Notes: generated by a model from the letters alone, not told the origin. Counted from the first letter of the stretch, positions 31,567 through 43,083 are shown. The stretch: DNA of 64,000 bases from Fallopia convolvulus (GCA_964016875.1 OZ024724.1:27813962-27877961), one strand, 5' to 3'. Numbers and translations are program-made.

Positions 31567-33556
31567 CGAGCAATCGATCCATGCAATTATGGTGTTGGAA
31601 TCGACCCCAGAAGAGCAAGAAGTCACTTTTCGAATTTTTTGGGGCAATTGCGCAAAGCGAAATCGAGCGAGATGCCCTTAGCGAGTAAAACCGCGACCGT
31701 GGAACAAATAGCCGCGACCGCGGCCTCTGAAGGACGTGACTGTGGCACGCAGGATGATCGCATAAACTCAGATATTCACGTGAAAGATTGAACCCAAGTG
31801 CACACCGAGCAAGGCGCTTCGCTTGAAGACAAACTAAACCGTGTCGAGTGACGAAATCAACGATCGTAACGTTATACGGTCAGAATCTGATGGGTTGGGC
31901 GAACTATGCGAATAAGAAATGCGTGTTGTTGAGTCCGAGAGTAATCGAAGTTACAGAGACGTGAGCCATCTCATGAACCAAGACGACCAACCGTGGTCAC
32001 AGATCGTAACCGCGATCGTGACCCAGTGCCACTGCGTATCTCAAAGCTTGCTTCATCCCAAACCGCGAGTGAAACCCTAGTTCCTTGGCATCTGGGACAA
32101 ACAGAGGGAATGGGGCACCAACCAATGCCGAAAACAAGGAGCAAGACGCATGCCTTAGCCTCCGTCTTGAGAGAGAACGAAAAGATTCAGAGCAACCACA
32201 CCTAGGCAAAGTCCTGCTTAGACAAGCCTTGGAAGAAATCGCTAGATTGAAGCACACCTTGGATAAAGTTTAGGGTAAGCGCCCCGTCAATGAATCGACG
32301 ATTGAAAGGACTAGTCGACGACTTTGTAGCGTTATCGAATTCATCGATAATTGCCGTGGTCTTGAGCCGGTAAGCACTAACGAGTCTGAAGAGATGCAAG
32401 TTGACTATGAAAGTAGTTGTAGGGAGCGTAGAAGTCGACGAAGTGGTAAGCAACACGAGTCACCCCAGCGTAAGAGGTCGCGAGTCGTGGACCATCCATA
32501 GTCCAAGGACTCGACCTCAGGCGACTCGGAAAGTTTCAACGACCATAGAAACCTCCGCGGATGGGGAAGCCCTAGTCATGATTGCGGCAAGTCCAACCGC
32601 TACCGCGGGAGGTCTTGCGGCAACCGCAGCAGCCCCAGCGGCGGTCGCAACTGGAGTGATCGTCACCAAAATTCGCGCGAATGTGACATGGATTGCTATG
32701 GCTCATCCGGAAGACCCGAGTCAACTCATGACCGGAACAGGAAGAAGAAGAGATGATGTAGTCGATGTCGAAGCGAAAGCAACCAAAGGTGTGAAGAGGA
32801 AGATCGATCCCTAAAGCACATCGAAAGGAGGTTGCTTGATCTTTTAAGAGCACAAGGTGTGACCTTGCAATCGGCTCAAAAGCAAGCCAAGCACAAGTTG
32901 GCTATGGTGACAACAACACCGTTCCATAGAAGCACCAAACGCTCCAAGTCTCTAGCAAAATTATCACCACCATCATTCACTCTATATCATGGGCATTCGG
33001 ACCCCGTGAGCCACAAATCCACTTTCACACATAAGATGGCATTATAGGTTTCCAATGGTGCTACAATGTGCAAAATGTTCCCGGGTAGCCTTGACAAGGG
33101 TTCATTGAAGTAGTTCCAAAGCTTGAAGCCTTGGTCAATTCGGTCATGGGATCAACTTGACATTGAATTTTGTGAGGCACTACATAGCCAACAGACGAGA
33201 TCCGGTGACTTTAGACAAACTCTTCATTCTTAGAAAAGATAAAGGTGAAGTGCTATTCTGAGATAAACAGATGTGATGAGAAGGCCGCTATTACCGTCTT
33301 TAAGAATGCAATCCCATTTGAGAGGAAGCTAAGGAAAAATTTAACACTTCGTCTTCCTTTCACCATTGTTGAACTTCAAGAACGCATCCACCAATATGTG
33401 CTCTTGGAAGAGGCTATCTATAAAACAAAAGGGAAATCGCCCTCTCCATCTCGAAAATCACCACCGTCCTTCAAACGGGAATTTAGCCAAAAGAAGCACT
33501 TGTCAGGAGATCAAACCAAAGAGGTCTACAAAACCTTCAACATCCTGATCTATAGG
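31567..33556 (+). pseudogene. Tat-like gag remnant
   Basis: The most readable part is 33120..33556: a piece with LNFVRHYIANRRDPVTLDKL shifts phase near 33260 to CDEKAAITVFKNAIPFERKL and LQERIHQYVLLEEA, in the order found in gag of Tat/Ogre-type Gypsy elements. Upstream, 31570..32950 is a basic region with many arginine-rich frames and repeated CGCGACCGCGG-like motifs; it probably is the remaining N-terminal gag part but cannot be read continuously. The frame is cut at 33557 by the minus-strand CRM-like element and resumes at 41173. Confidence 0.6.
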
Positions 33557-33561
33557 ATTCT

Positions 33562-34501
33562 TGTTGTGAACCCCGTTGAGTATTCACGTGAGGATCTTGA
33601 ACTTGGACTCGTAATTGGTCTTCTCACGTCGGTTTTGATAGTTTTGAGTCGAATTAACGACTAGACTTGGTAGGGAATAAGTGAAAGGATTTAAGAAGGT
33701 GGCTTCTTTTGAGGGAAACCGGAAGAGTATGGGATACGAAAAGAGAATAGAGTTGACGCCTTAATAAAAAATCTGGAGTAAACTCGACAGCATAACGGTA
33801 GTTCAATTCAAGCGTGCCTAATACAATAGAGAAGGCTCCTATTTATAGAGGAGCTCCTTGAAAACCTAGCTAGAAATCCTAGGAGGCGTGGGAGATAAGG
33901 GGTGCGCATGCAAGCGGCCCAACATCAAGCCAAGCCCATAAATCCAACAATAATAATAGCAAAGACATAAATAGAAAGATTCGGAATGGAAATAGTACTA
34001 AAAATGGTAAAAACGGATAGTGGTTATGATGGCCATGTCGCGAGTGTCGCGACAAGGCCGTGACAAGGCATCGGCGTGCCAAGGACGTGTCGCGACACGG
34101 TATCGAGGCGCGGCAGGACTTCGGCGGCGTCGGGGCTGGTGCGCACCCGGACCTCGAATGTCGAGGCCGAGGCGCACCAGAACCTCAAGTTCCTGCGCAG
34201 GGGTGGCCCGACGCGCCCTGGAACTCGGCAACAGCGGTTGGAGCGGTTGGCACGGCACCGAGGTTGAGGTTCTCGGTGTCGCGGTGCATGGAGTCGGCCT
34301 GGGGTGGTGGCGCGCCTTCGATGAAGGAGACACACCGGAAGGGGGGGCGTCGGTGTATGCGCCGTGGCTCGCGTGACCGCGCGTGATGAGGGACGCCGTG
34401 GCTCGAGCTATGGCACGGGTCTTGGCTTGAATGATGGGTCCTTCAGAGAGCACGGACAAGTCCTCCTCTTCTTGGCTGGCGGTCGATGTGGGCTCACATC
34501 A
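33562..34501 (-). repeat. 3' LTR of the second CRM-like element
   Basis: Left copy, ends TGTTGTGAACC...CTCACATCA (the first A of the other copy is T here). On the minus strand it begins with pol coding sequence containing TKTRAIARAT-type basic residues, then a GC-rich stretch, and a TATAAATA box (33840..33847 in plus coordinates). Confidence 0.9.
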
Positions 34502-36157
34502 CCCTCCCCCCCTTGGGTGGGAAACGTCCCCGTTTCCTCGTCATGATACTCGGGATCCACATAGGGAGAGAGATCCGAGACATTAAAGGAAGCGGACACG
34601 TTGTACTTGCCGGGGAGGTCAAGGATGTAGGAGTTGTTGTTGATCGTCGGAGAACCTTGAAAGGGCCGTCTCCTCGTGGATGCAACTTCGTCTTCCGGGC
34701 CTCGGGAAAACAATCCTTCCGCAGGTGTAGCCATACCAAGTCGTCGGGCTCGAAAATCAAATTACGACGCCCCTTGTTACGTTGGGCGGCGTAGTGATCC
34801 GAGCACTTGAGAAGTTGCGCCTTGGTACGCTCGTGTAGGCGGCGGATGTGGTCAGCGCGGTTGGCCGCGTCGACGTGCTCGCCGCTCTTGAATGGTAGCG
34901 GAACAAAATCCATGGGAGTGCACGGATTACGCCCGTAAATGACCTCGAAAGGCGTCATCTTCGTGGCAGAGTGGAAGGACTTGTTATAAGCAAACTCAAC
35001 ATGGCAAAGTAAGTCGTCCCACCGACGTGGCTTTGTCTTCAGCATCGTCCGAAGAAGAGTGCCCAAGGTCCGATTGGTCACCTCAGTCTGACAATCGGTC
35101 TGGGGTGATAAGTAGTAGAAAATAGGAGTTGTATTCCTAACTTCCCCCAAAGCGTTCTCCAAAAGTGGCTGTAGAATTTGGTATCCCTATCACTAACAAT
35201 AGTTCTAGGAATACCATGCAACTTTACAACATGTTCGGAGAACAAATTAGCGATTTCCACTGTGTTATTAGTCCCCTTACATGCTATGAAGTGGTCCATT
35301 TTGGAGAACCGGTCCACGACTATAAAAATGGAATCCTTTGCACGCCTCGACATAGGTAGACCCGTGATAAAATCCATGGAAAGATCTTCCCACGGGGTAT
35401 CGGGAATAGGAAGGGGCGTGTAAAGGCCATGTGGCTCTGACCGAGACTTGGCAGTATGACATGGCATACAACTTTGACAGAACTTGTTTACATCTAGAGC
35501 CATGTGAGGCCAGAAAAAATGTTCACGAAGTGCTGCCAACATTTTGGCTATGCCAAAGTGGCCTCGGCCGTCATGAGAGTCTTGAAGCAACAAGTGTCTC
35601 ACCGACGAGGCCGGAATGCAAAGCTTCCCAGCGCGGTAAAGATACCCATTGTCCAAGAAGAAGGACCCATGGATGCGAGAATGCTCGAGATCTTTAATGA
35701 TTGAGGAAAAATACGGATCTGAGGCGTATAATTCCTTGATCATCGCGAATCCGAGCATCTTAGAATGAAGTTGGGTTAACAGAATGTACCTTCTTGAGAG
35801 AGTATCGGCGACAATGTTCTCTTTACCCTTTTTGTGCGCAATGACATATGGAAATGTCTCCATGTACTCAACCCAACGTACGTGGCGCCTATTCAGAGTC
35901 GTTTGACTCTTGAGATAAGCCAAGGCCGCGTGATCCGTATGAATTACGAACTCGCTTGGCCAGACATAGTGTTGCCACGTCTTAAGGACCCGGATAAGAG
36001 CATAAAGCTCTTTATCATAGGTCGGATAGTTTAAAGTAGCCCCTGCTAGCTTCTCGCTAAAGTAAGCGATTGGCCTTTGCTCTTGAAGGAGTACGCCGCC
36101 AATACCATAGTCGGAAGCGTCGCACTCGATCTCGAAGCGCTTGGAAAAGTCCAGCAA
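34494..36157 (-). pseudogene. RNase H and integrase of the second CRM-like element
   Basis: The frame 35078..36157 (359 residues) starts in RNase H (DASDYGIGGVLL, YPTYDKELYALIRVL, VADTLSRR) and continues into integrase with the zinc region (FWPHMALDVNKFCQSC), MDFITGLP and IVSDRDTKF, the first two catalytic aspartates. A frame change near 35100 leads to 34494..35162, which carries the catalytic glutamate in QTEVTNRTLGTLL, then AYNKSFHSATKMTPFE and the GPF-type C-terminus. Further shifts near 34650 put the end of the protein, including a TRARTRAIA basic motif best seen in the other LTR, in other phases within the LTR. The enzyme is broken. Confidence 0.85.
34502..34515 (-). promoter_or_regulatory. 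Polypurine tract of the second CRM-like element
   Basis: Minus-strand CAAGGGGGGGAGGG directly before the LTR start. Confidence 0.75.
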
Positions 36158-36249
36158 TTGCAGGACCTAGGCGCGGCACAAAGCATCTTTCAAGGCCTCG
36201 AAAGCGGCCTCGTGACACGACATCCACTTTATTGTGGCTGCCTTCTTGG

Positions 36250-36960
36250 TTAAAGAATGGAGTGGCCCGGTGATAGAACTATAGTGGGGGTCGTTGGGGT
36301 TGGCCACTCACGGATGGCCCGGATTTTGTCAAAATCCACTCGTAGGCCATCCTTGGATACGACAAAACCAAGAAAATTCGTCGTATTCGAGCAAAACACA
36401 CACTTGTCCAAATTTACATACAAAGAGTGTTCGCGGATACAGTCTAACACCTGCCTAAGCTGCCCCGCGTGAGAGTCCAAAGTCCTACTTTAAACTAAAA
36501 TGTCGTCAAAATACACGACGACGAAAAGTCCCAAAAATTTACGCAAAACAAAGTTCATCAATCTCATAAAAGTAGAAGGAGCGTTAGTGAGGCCGAAAGG
36601 CATCACCAACCACTCATAAAGACCGTGTTTGGTCTTAAAAGCCGTCTTCCACTCGTCCCCTTCTTGCATCCGAATTTGATGGTAGCCGCTCCGCAAATCA
36701 ATCTTCGAGAACAAGACGGCACCATGCAACTCGTCGAGCATGTCATCCAAGCGGGGAATCGGGTGGCGGTATTTGATGGTGATTTGGTTGATGGAACGAC
36801 AGTCCACGCACATCCTCCAAGAACCATCCTTCTTCGGCACCAAGATAACCGGGACCGCACACGGGCTAAGGGACTCACGAACATAACCTTTGTCCAAAAG
36901 AGATTGGAATTGGCGTTGAAGCTCTTAAGTTTCCTTAGGCGACGCCCTATATGCAGGCCG
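36250..36960 (-). pseudogene. Reverse transcriptase of the second CRM-like element
   Basis: The frame 36490..36897 reads GYVRESLSPCAVPVILVPKK, RMCVDCRSINQITIKYRHPI, SKIDLRSGYHQIRM and VVVYFDDILV, containing the catalytic YFDD. A stop follows at 36490; 36250..36480 continues with the thumb segment (KCVFCSNTTNFLGFVVSKDG) and then loses similarity at PTPTTPT. The conserved connection after this point is missing, and RNase H starts only near 36157, so a small deletion separates them. The fingers region upstream of 36897 is in another phase (36900..36990). Confidence 0.85.
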
Positions 36961-37062
36961 GTTCGACAATGAAGCTCCTGGAATGAGGTCTATGCGATGC
37001 TCGATCCCCCGAATAGGTGGTAACCCGTCGAGGAGCTCGGCAGGCATAATATCCGAGAACTC

Positions 37063-38208
37063 CTATAACAAGGAAGAGATAGAGGGGGGTAATACATGTG
37101 TCTTATCAATAGTAATATTAAGCAAAGGACACAATAATAAACAAGAAAAACTCCCCTCGATGTGCACATCACGCCGACGACAAAGGAACAATCGGTCTTG
37201 CACCGAGCCGAGGAGTGGGGGCTCGGCGTCCTCGCTTGTACGAGGCGCGCCATGGGCTCCATGATGCTGGCCAACAGGCCCTTGCAAGTGAGGAAGAGGG
37301 GCACCAGGCGCGCTGCTAGCATGGGGCTGGATCGAGCCAGCGCCGCTGGCGCGTTGTGGCGCGCAGCCGAGGACGCACTCGGCGTTCGAGGCTCTTCCTT
37401 TAACTTTTCTCGGCGTTTTTGGCTCAAATCTGGTTGGAATCCAGAATGTGGGGGTATGGGCACCAGAAACGCCGTCAGAAGTGGTGCCATGGCCAGAAGC
37501 GTCGTTTGTGGTTGCATTCGGTGTAGGCGCGGCCATGGCTTTCTCCCAAGCGTTCGCTTGTTGCCTTTCGGCTTCATCCTGTAACGCTTCACTCGGAGAT
37601 ATTGGTAAGATGGTCACGCGTTTACCATGGTAATTGAACATGTAAGTGTTCAACCGGCCATCGTAAATCACGTGACGGTCAAACTGCCATGGACGGCCAA
37701 GAAGGAGATATGTGGAATCCATGTCAGTGACACCAAATAAAACCGAATCAGAGTAGACATCAATGGAAAAAGAAAGGCTAACCTGTTTCATGATCCAATG
37801 GTCACCATCATTCGAAATCCAAGCCAGCTTGTACGGCTTGGGATGATCCGATTGAGGCAATTGGAAGTGGTCGACAACCTTTCTTGATAAGAAGTTTCCG
37901 CAGCCACCCGAATCAATAATCACACTTAGGGAGACGTTTTGGACCAAACACTGAGTACAAAAAATGTTTTCCCGTTGAACGGTTGGCACAGCCTCCCTCA
38001 TGCTAAGCGCTCGACGCGTCACTAGCAACAACTTGTCAACGCCGGCGTCGATGTCCGATGGTGCGCAATATGCAACGTCTTCAATTGGCGCCACGTTGTC
38101 CTCTTTCGACTCAGCCTCGTCTACGCTCTCGTAGGTTGTGGTTTGAGTCGAAAACAAGACGCGCTTCGTGTTGGGCAATCCCGTTTCAAGTGCCCTTGAC
38201 CACCACAT
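37063..38208 (-). CDS. Aspartic protease region of the second CRM-like element
   Basis: A 381-residue frame in the gag-pol middle part. The protease motif is IIDSGGCGNFLS around residues 95 to 106, with LLLGRPWQFDRHVIYDG further on, both also found in the other CRM-like element. The last 170 residues are low-complexity Ala/Pro/Ser-rich and include PPSISSLL, the stretch that leads into reverse transcriptase. The frame ends where pol changes phase at 37063. The first ATG is not a true start, since the protein would be a gag-pol fusion. Confidence 0.75.
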   Translation of the reverse strand: MWWSRALETGLPNTKRVLFSTQTTTYESVDEAESKEDNVAPIEDVAYCAPSDIDAGVDKLLLVTRRALSMREAVPTVQRENIFCTQCLVQNVSLSVIIDSGGCGNFLSRKVVDHFQLPQSDHPKPYKLAWISNDGDHWIMKQVSLSFSIDVYSDSVLFGVTDMDSTYLLLGRPWQFDRHVIYDGRLNTYMFNYHGKRVTILPISPSEALQDEAERQQANAWEKAMAAPTPNATTNDASGHGTTSDGVSGAHTPTFWIPTRFEPKTPRKVKGRASNAECVLGCAPQRASGAGSIQPHASSAPGAPLPHLQGPVGQHHGAHGAPRTSEDAEPPLLGSVQDRLFLCRRRDVHIEGSFSCLLLCPLLNITIDKTHVLPPSISSLL

Positions 38209-39396
38209 TGGTAGTACTCGATGTCTCGAGTCCTTTGTGGGGGAGGGGCTGCCTTGTCACGGTTTTGGCCAACCGAAGTGCCCTTGGGGTCCGTCCCGGG
38301 GGTACCTACCTTAGATTTGGAGAAAGAAGGAGTAGAAAAAGGTTTAGTACCCAAAACGGAAGGACTAGTAGAAGAACCATACCTTTGATATGGGGACGAC
38401 TTTGGCCTCTTAAATTGCGTGTAGAGCTCCCAGGCAGTGTGGATCAACCGTCCCAAATCATTGATCGGCAAGACAACCAATGGATCTCGGATCCATTGGT
38501 GGAGTCCTGCCAAGAAGTGAGATCACAAAGCCCCCGGGGAAGCGCTTATGCCGGCTTTGAAGAATAAATCTTCTAAGTAAGCAAAGAACTCCTCCGAAGT
38601 CACAGATCCTTGACGTGCGTCTTGGATCAACATCCGAACCTTCTCCTTGTAGTCGGGGGGGTATGACCTTCCGCTTCATTATGAACACAAGTTGATGCCA
38701 CTCGGTTATGGGGGCTTTACCCTTTCGGGCCCGATCCGCTTCAAATCGGTTCCACCATATACGAGCGGCACCCTTGAAATGAAGGGTCACCACCTCGACT
38801 TTCTCGTGCTCCTCGTAATGGAAATGTTTGAGCACATGTTGGCACGCGGAGACGGTGTGTGTCGGCATCGGGGAGATCATATCTTCCATATACATGCGCC
38901 GTTCATTCGTTGTCGGCGCATCGGTTGGCACGCGGAGGCGGTGTGCGTCAGCGTCAGGGGCCTCGGCCATGGCCTCGGTGCGGCCCATCGCCATCGTTGC
39001 TAGGCTTGTCTCCTCCATTGCGCCGAGGACGCCGCTGGTCCTTGCGGCCTCGGTTATGGCGACGTCGATCCCCATCGCACCGAGGTCGATCGCGGTTGTC
39101 ACGGCGCTCTAGCCAATCATACTCCGCGCGGCAAGGCTAGCAGCGGGCACGGCACCGGCCTGCGGCATGGAACCGGGCTGCGGCAGGACATCAGGCTGCG
39201 GTACGCCGTGCGTCCCGAGGAGACCCGGTTGGAGTGCCGGCAGATTGGGTGGTGGTTGTTTTGTCAAACCTTGTTGGTTCGCGTGCTCGTCTCCTTCCAT
39301 TCTACCGTCTCCTATCTCAACCATAGACATGAAAGAGTCAAAAGTTCCAAAAACAAGCAAGCAAGAGAAGCGTCGACATCTTGTAAGGCTCACCAC
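38121..39396 (-). pseudogene. gag of the second CRM-like element
   Basis: Two in-phase frames, 39109..39396 and 38458..39102, are separated by a TAG. The second contains the gag core (VVTLHFKGAARIWWNRFEAD). A frame change near 38480 leads to 38121..38513, with a zinc knuckle in which the first cysteine is tyrosine (YYQCGGQGHLKRDC), so the zinc site is incomplete. The N-terminal part is rich in proline, glutamine and alanine. The protein is dead. Confidence 0.8.
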
Positions 39397-40214
39397 TCAA
39401 GTACCCTTAGTTTGCACGAAAAGTACTTGTAAAGGTATGTGAGGCTAAGGATCTCGACGTTGCACAAGTATGGCCCACACAAGAGCAAGAACACGCAAGG
39501 CAAACAAACATGCAAGTAAGAAAAGAAAGAGAGAGGCGTCGGCTTGGCTAAGCCTTGGCACGTAAGAGAGGGAGAGAGAGAAGTAGAACATCTCGGCCTA
39601 AAAGGTAAGGCGAGATTGTGTTGTAACAAGAAAGGAAAGAATCAAAGATATGCAAGCAAGGCTAGATATGATATGATTTGAGAGAGAGAGAGAGTGGCCG
39701 AAAATTTGTGAGATACTTGCCTTATTTTGGCTTGTGTATCTCACAAGATCTTATGAAAGCTTTTTTTTTAAATTTAATTGGATAAAGATTGCCTTATTTT
39801 GGCTTTGCTTTACCACAATATCTTTTTTTTTTTTGTAAATTCGGCAACTAACAATATATTGAAGATATGATCTCCCAAGATTCTTGCTAACAATAAAAGA
39901 TTGAGATAAGGCCCAATCGGACCAAATCTCGCACCAAGCAACAATATGCACGACAAACACAATCAATCGATTCAAAAAGACAAGATGAATGCAAACAATG
40001 CTCGAAAACTCAATATGATGAACCGAAAACAAGTGCAAGTCAGCGGGGATATGGCTATTTTTTGTGATTTTTTTTTAAAATTTTTCGAAGCAAAAACAAT
40101 GGATCTAGTGGATGTTGGTAGAGATGGCGGAAGCTAATGTAAACAATGAGGGAAAAGAAAAAAACTTTCGTGCAAAAAACGAGTAGATGAGTGAGAAAGA
40201 CTTACACAATCCTT

Positions 40215-40227
40215 GGCTCTGATGCCA
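40215..40227 (-). promoter_or_regulatory. Primer binding site of the second CRM-like element
   Basis: On the minus strand TGGCATCAGAGCC lies two bases after the LTR end; one base differs from the usual tRNA-Met site TGGTATCAGAGCC. Confidence 0.85.
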
Positions 40228-40229
40228 GT

Positions 40230-41172
40230 TGATGTGAACCCCGTTGAGGATTCACGTGAGGATCTTGAACTTGGACTCGTAATTGGTCTTCTCACGTCGG
40301 TTTTGATAGTTTTGAGTCGAATTAACGACTAGACTTGGTAGGGAAGAAGTGAAAGGATTTAAAAAGGTGGCTTCTTTTGAGGGAAACCGGAAGAATATGG
40401 GATACGAGAAGAGAATAGGGTTGACGCCTTAATAAACAATCTGGAGTAAACTCGACATCATAACGGTAGTTCAATTCAAGCGTGCGAAATACAATAGAGG
40501 AGGCTCCTATTTATAGAGGAGCTCCTTGAAAACCTAGCTAGAAATCCTAGGAGGCGTGGGAGATAAGGGGTGCACATGCAAGCGGCCCAACATCAAGCCC
40601 AAGCCCATAAATCCAACAATAATAATAGCAAAGACATAAATAGAAAGGTTCGGAATGGAAATAGTACTAAAAATGGTAAAAACGAATAGTGGTCACGGTG
40701 GCCATGTCGTGAGTGTCGCGACAAGGCCGTGACAAGGCATCGGCGCGTCAAGGACGTGTCGCGACACGGTATCGAGGCGCGGAAGGACTTCGGCGGCGTT
40801 GGGGCTGGTGCGCACCCGGACCTCGAGTGTCGAGGCCGAGGTGCACCAGAACCTCAAGTTCCCGCGTCGGGGTGGCCCGGCGCGGCCTGGACCTCGACAA
40901 CAGCGGTTGGCGCGGCTGGCACGGCACCGAGGTTGAGGTTCTCGGTGCTGCGGTGCATGGAGTCGGCCTGGGGTGGCAGCGCGCCTTCGATGAAGGAGAC
41001 GCACCGGAAGGGGCGCGCGCCGGTGTATGCGCCGTGGCTCGCGTGAGCGCGCGCGTCGAGGGACTTCGTGTCTCGAGCTATGGCACGGGTCCTGGCTCGA
41101 GTGATGGGTCCGTCGGAGCGCACGGGCAAGTACTCCTCTTCTTGGCTGGCGGTCGATGTGGGGCTCACATCA
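40230..41172 (-). repeat. 5' LTR of the second CRM-like element
   Basis: Right copy, in the element's orientation the promoter LTR, with TATAAATA (minus) at 40509..40516. It carries the duplicate of the pol C-terminus: a minus-strand frame with GPITRARTRAIARDTKSL near 41100. Confidence 0.9.
40509..40516 (-). promoter_or_regulatory. TATA box of the second CRM-like element
   Basis: Minus-strand TATAAATA, also conserved in the left LTR at 33840..33847. Confidence 0.6.
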
Positions 41173-42010
41173 ATTCTATCGCACATCAAGATTGAGACCT
41201 CCTTCCGCTATCCTGCCGGAATGAATTCCCCAAAGATGATGTTCGAAGATGGATATATTGCATGTACCACAAGGTATGGGGGTAGATGACAGAGGAATGT
41301 GACCCATTTCAGAAGTTCCTTGAAAGATTTTTTCAAAAAGGGTACTTGCTCGAATACATTGATGAAAAGTAACCAAAAGGACAAAGGGGATCCAGGAATG
41401 AAGAAAATATAGGTCATCCAAACAATCTCGGCGACATACAAGAATGAAGATGCTGAAAGAAGGAGCAATTTCCGGAAATCGGGTAAAGAGCTAGATGTAA
41501 TGCGAGTTCAACAAGATGAACTACGACCACCGTTGTCACCCGCGTCCACGGTTGATGGTTTGGTCTTTCGGGACAGGGACCTTGCGTCAGTCCAAATCCC
41601 ACACAATGACCCCCTGGTCCTTGCAGTCAAGGTTTAGGGCTTCAAGGAACGTTGGGCAGTAGTGGACCCGGGGAAATTAGTTGATATCATGTATGATGAT
41701 GTCTTTAGGCTCCTAGGGAAGAATATTGAAGGCTTGATTCCGTTCAAGATGTAGTTCACATGACTTGGAGGAGATCCGACGTTCCCGCTTGGAATGAAAG
41801 ACCCGAACCGGTTTGGGAAAAAAAGGAGATGACAGTTGAGTACTTGAGTTAATAATCGTCGACGTGCCGGCCTCATACAACTTGATCTTGGTTAGGCCAT
41901 GGATTCATGGGATGGGAGCACTACCATTGATCCTCCATCAAATTATCCAGTTTAGACATGATGACACCATAGTCCGAGTTTGGGCAAATCAACTGGAAGC
42001 GTGCACGTGC
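41173..42010 (+). pseudogene. Tat-like gag end and protease remnant
   Basis: The Tat-like frame resumes after the minus-strand insertion. At 41590..41750 it reads HNDPLVLAVKV, VDPGKLVDIMYDDVFRLLG, matching the protease of Tat-type elements, in which relatives have DNGSSADIL; the catalytic D.G is kept but the following serines are lost. At 41860..41985 follows YNLILVRPWIHGMGALP, the downstream LGRPWLH-type motif. Several stops interrupt it. Reverse transcriptase and integrase are absent, so the element was deleted internally. Confidence 0.6.
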
Positions 42011-43083
42011 TCTAAGGGAAATCGCCCTAAGATGGAGTTTTTGGAAAGGATTGCAAGGGAAATCCCCCTAACCATGAGCGTAGCCGCGACCACAGGTCGA
42101 TCTGGTCTAGAGAGCTTTGCTCCTTCTTTGAGGCAAAATCGTGACCGCGAAGTTGCAGACCGCAACCGCGAAACTGGCGACAGTGACCGATGGTCCCTAA
42201 GTCGCGACCGTGGCCTCAAAGCTGAGAGTGATCCTCCTTCTCATGAGAAGAGTCGCGACTGCAATTACCAATATTCCCCTGCGCAAGGATCTCGAGATTA
42301 GAAAATACATGTAAATAGGGCACTCTTTTTCCCACGTGGTTTTTATGAGACCCTTAGGTTTTTGTTTTCCATTCAACAGTTTTGTCCTTAAGATCATGTC
42401 ATTCATGTTTATTTTTAATAAAAGTCAATTTTTTCATTAGTTTGAGTCTTGGATATAAAAAGAGTGCAACGTTAGTTCATCGCACTAACGGACTTGTACA
42501 TATACGCGTATGTAGAGTAGTAACGAATCCCATGATATTTGTTTATGGATGTCCGAATATACGAATATACAAATATATGAATATACAAACGCACATAAGG
42601 GGAATCCGACGACTAATCTGCATGGTCACTTCGAGTAGGTCTGTATTATCTATGATTTTTTTAGGATAAATTTGAATTTTTTTATAGACCACTTTCTATG
42701 ACCCGCATAGCAAAGTCGTTACCTGTTTTGACCGTAAGCTAGGAACTCAATTCTAAGAATTTACAAGTGACAGAAACTAATCATGTAAAATAATTTTCTT
42801 AATTCACATAAATTATAATATCACTCAGATAATTTTTAGAATTTTTCGAACAAGTTTTGATGATCCGTTTAATAAATCTCGTTATGCGATATGTGTAATG
42901 GCTGCTATTTCCAATGAATTAATTCTATTTTCTTAAATATTTAATTATTTATTAAAATAAAATAATTTATAATACTGTTTTTCCCACTCAAATTCTATTC
43001 TTAGAGCAATATTTTTTTTATAGAAGTGTTATAAAATAATCTTATGGGGGTAATAATGAGGATCTTAAGATGGATTTTATGCA
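42011..43083 (+). other. 3' remnant of the Tat-like element and flanking sequence
   Basis: 42010..42300 has arginine/aspartate repeats of the CGTGACCGCGA type seen in the left gag part. 42310..42450 (GGGCACTCTTTTTCCCACG, TGGTTTTTATGAGAC) resembles the 3' untranslated region common in plant Gypsy elements. From 42450 to 43083 I see only AT-rich DNA. Confidence 0.4.

Larger units (their letters stand above)
33562..41172 (-). mobile_element. Second full-length CRM-like Ty3/Gypsy element, minus orientation
   Basis: LTRs at 33562..34501 (940 bp) and 40230..41172 (943 bp) are flanked by the 5-bp duplication ATTCT (33557..33561 and 41173..41177). A primer site (minus sense) adjoins the right LTR and a polypurine tract adjoins the left one. 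Gag, protease, reverse transcriptase, RNase H and integrase lie in order on the minus strand with several frame breaks. The reverse transcriptase shares TAFKTKHGLYEWLVMPFG with the element at 6423..13965, so both belong to one lineage but to different families: their LTRs are unrelated. Confidence 0.9.

Noticed and set aside
33998..34459. Several long frames in the GC-rich part of the second CRM-like LTR
   Set aside because: Only the short minus-strand part with the basic TRARTRAIA-type motif fits pol; the others overlap it in other phases and lack conservation between the two LTRs.
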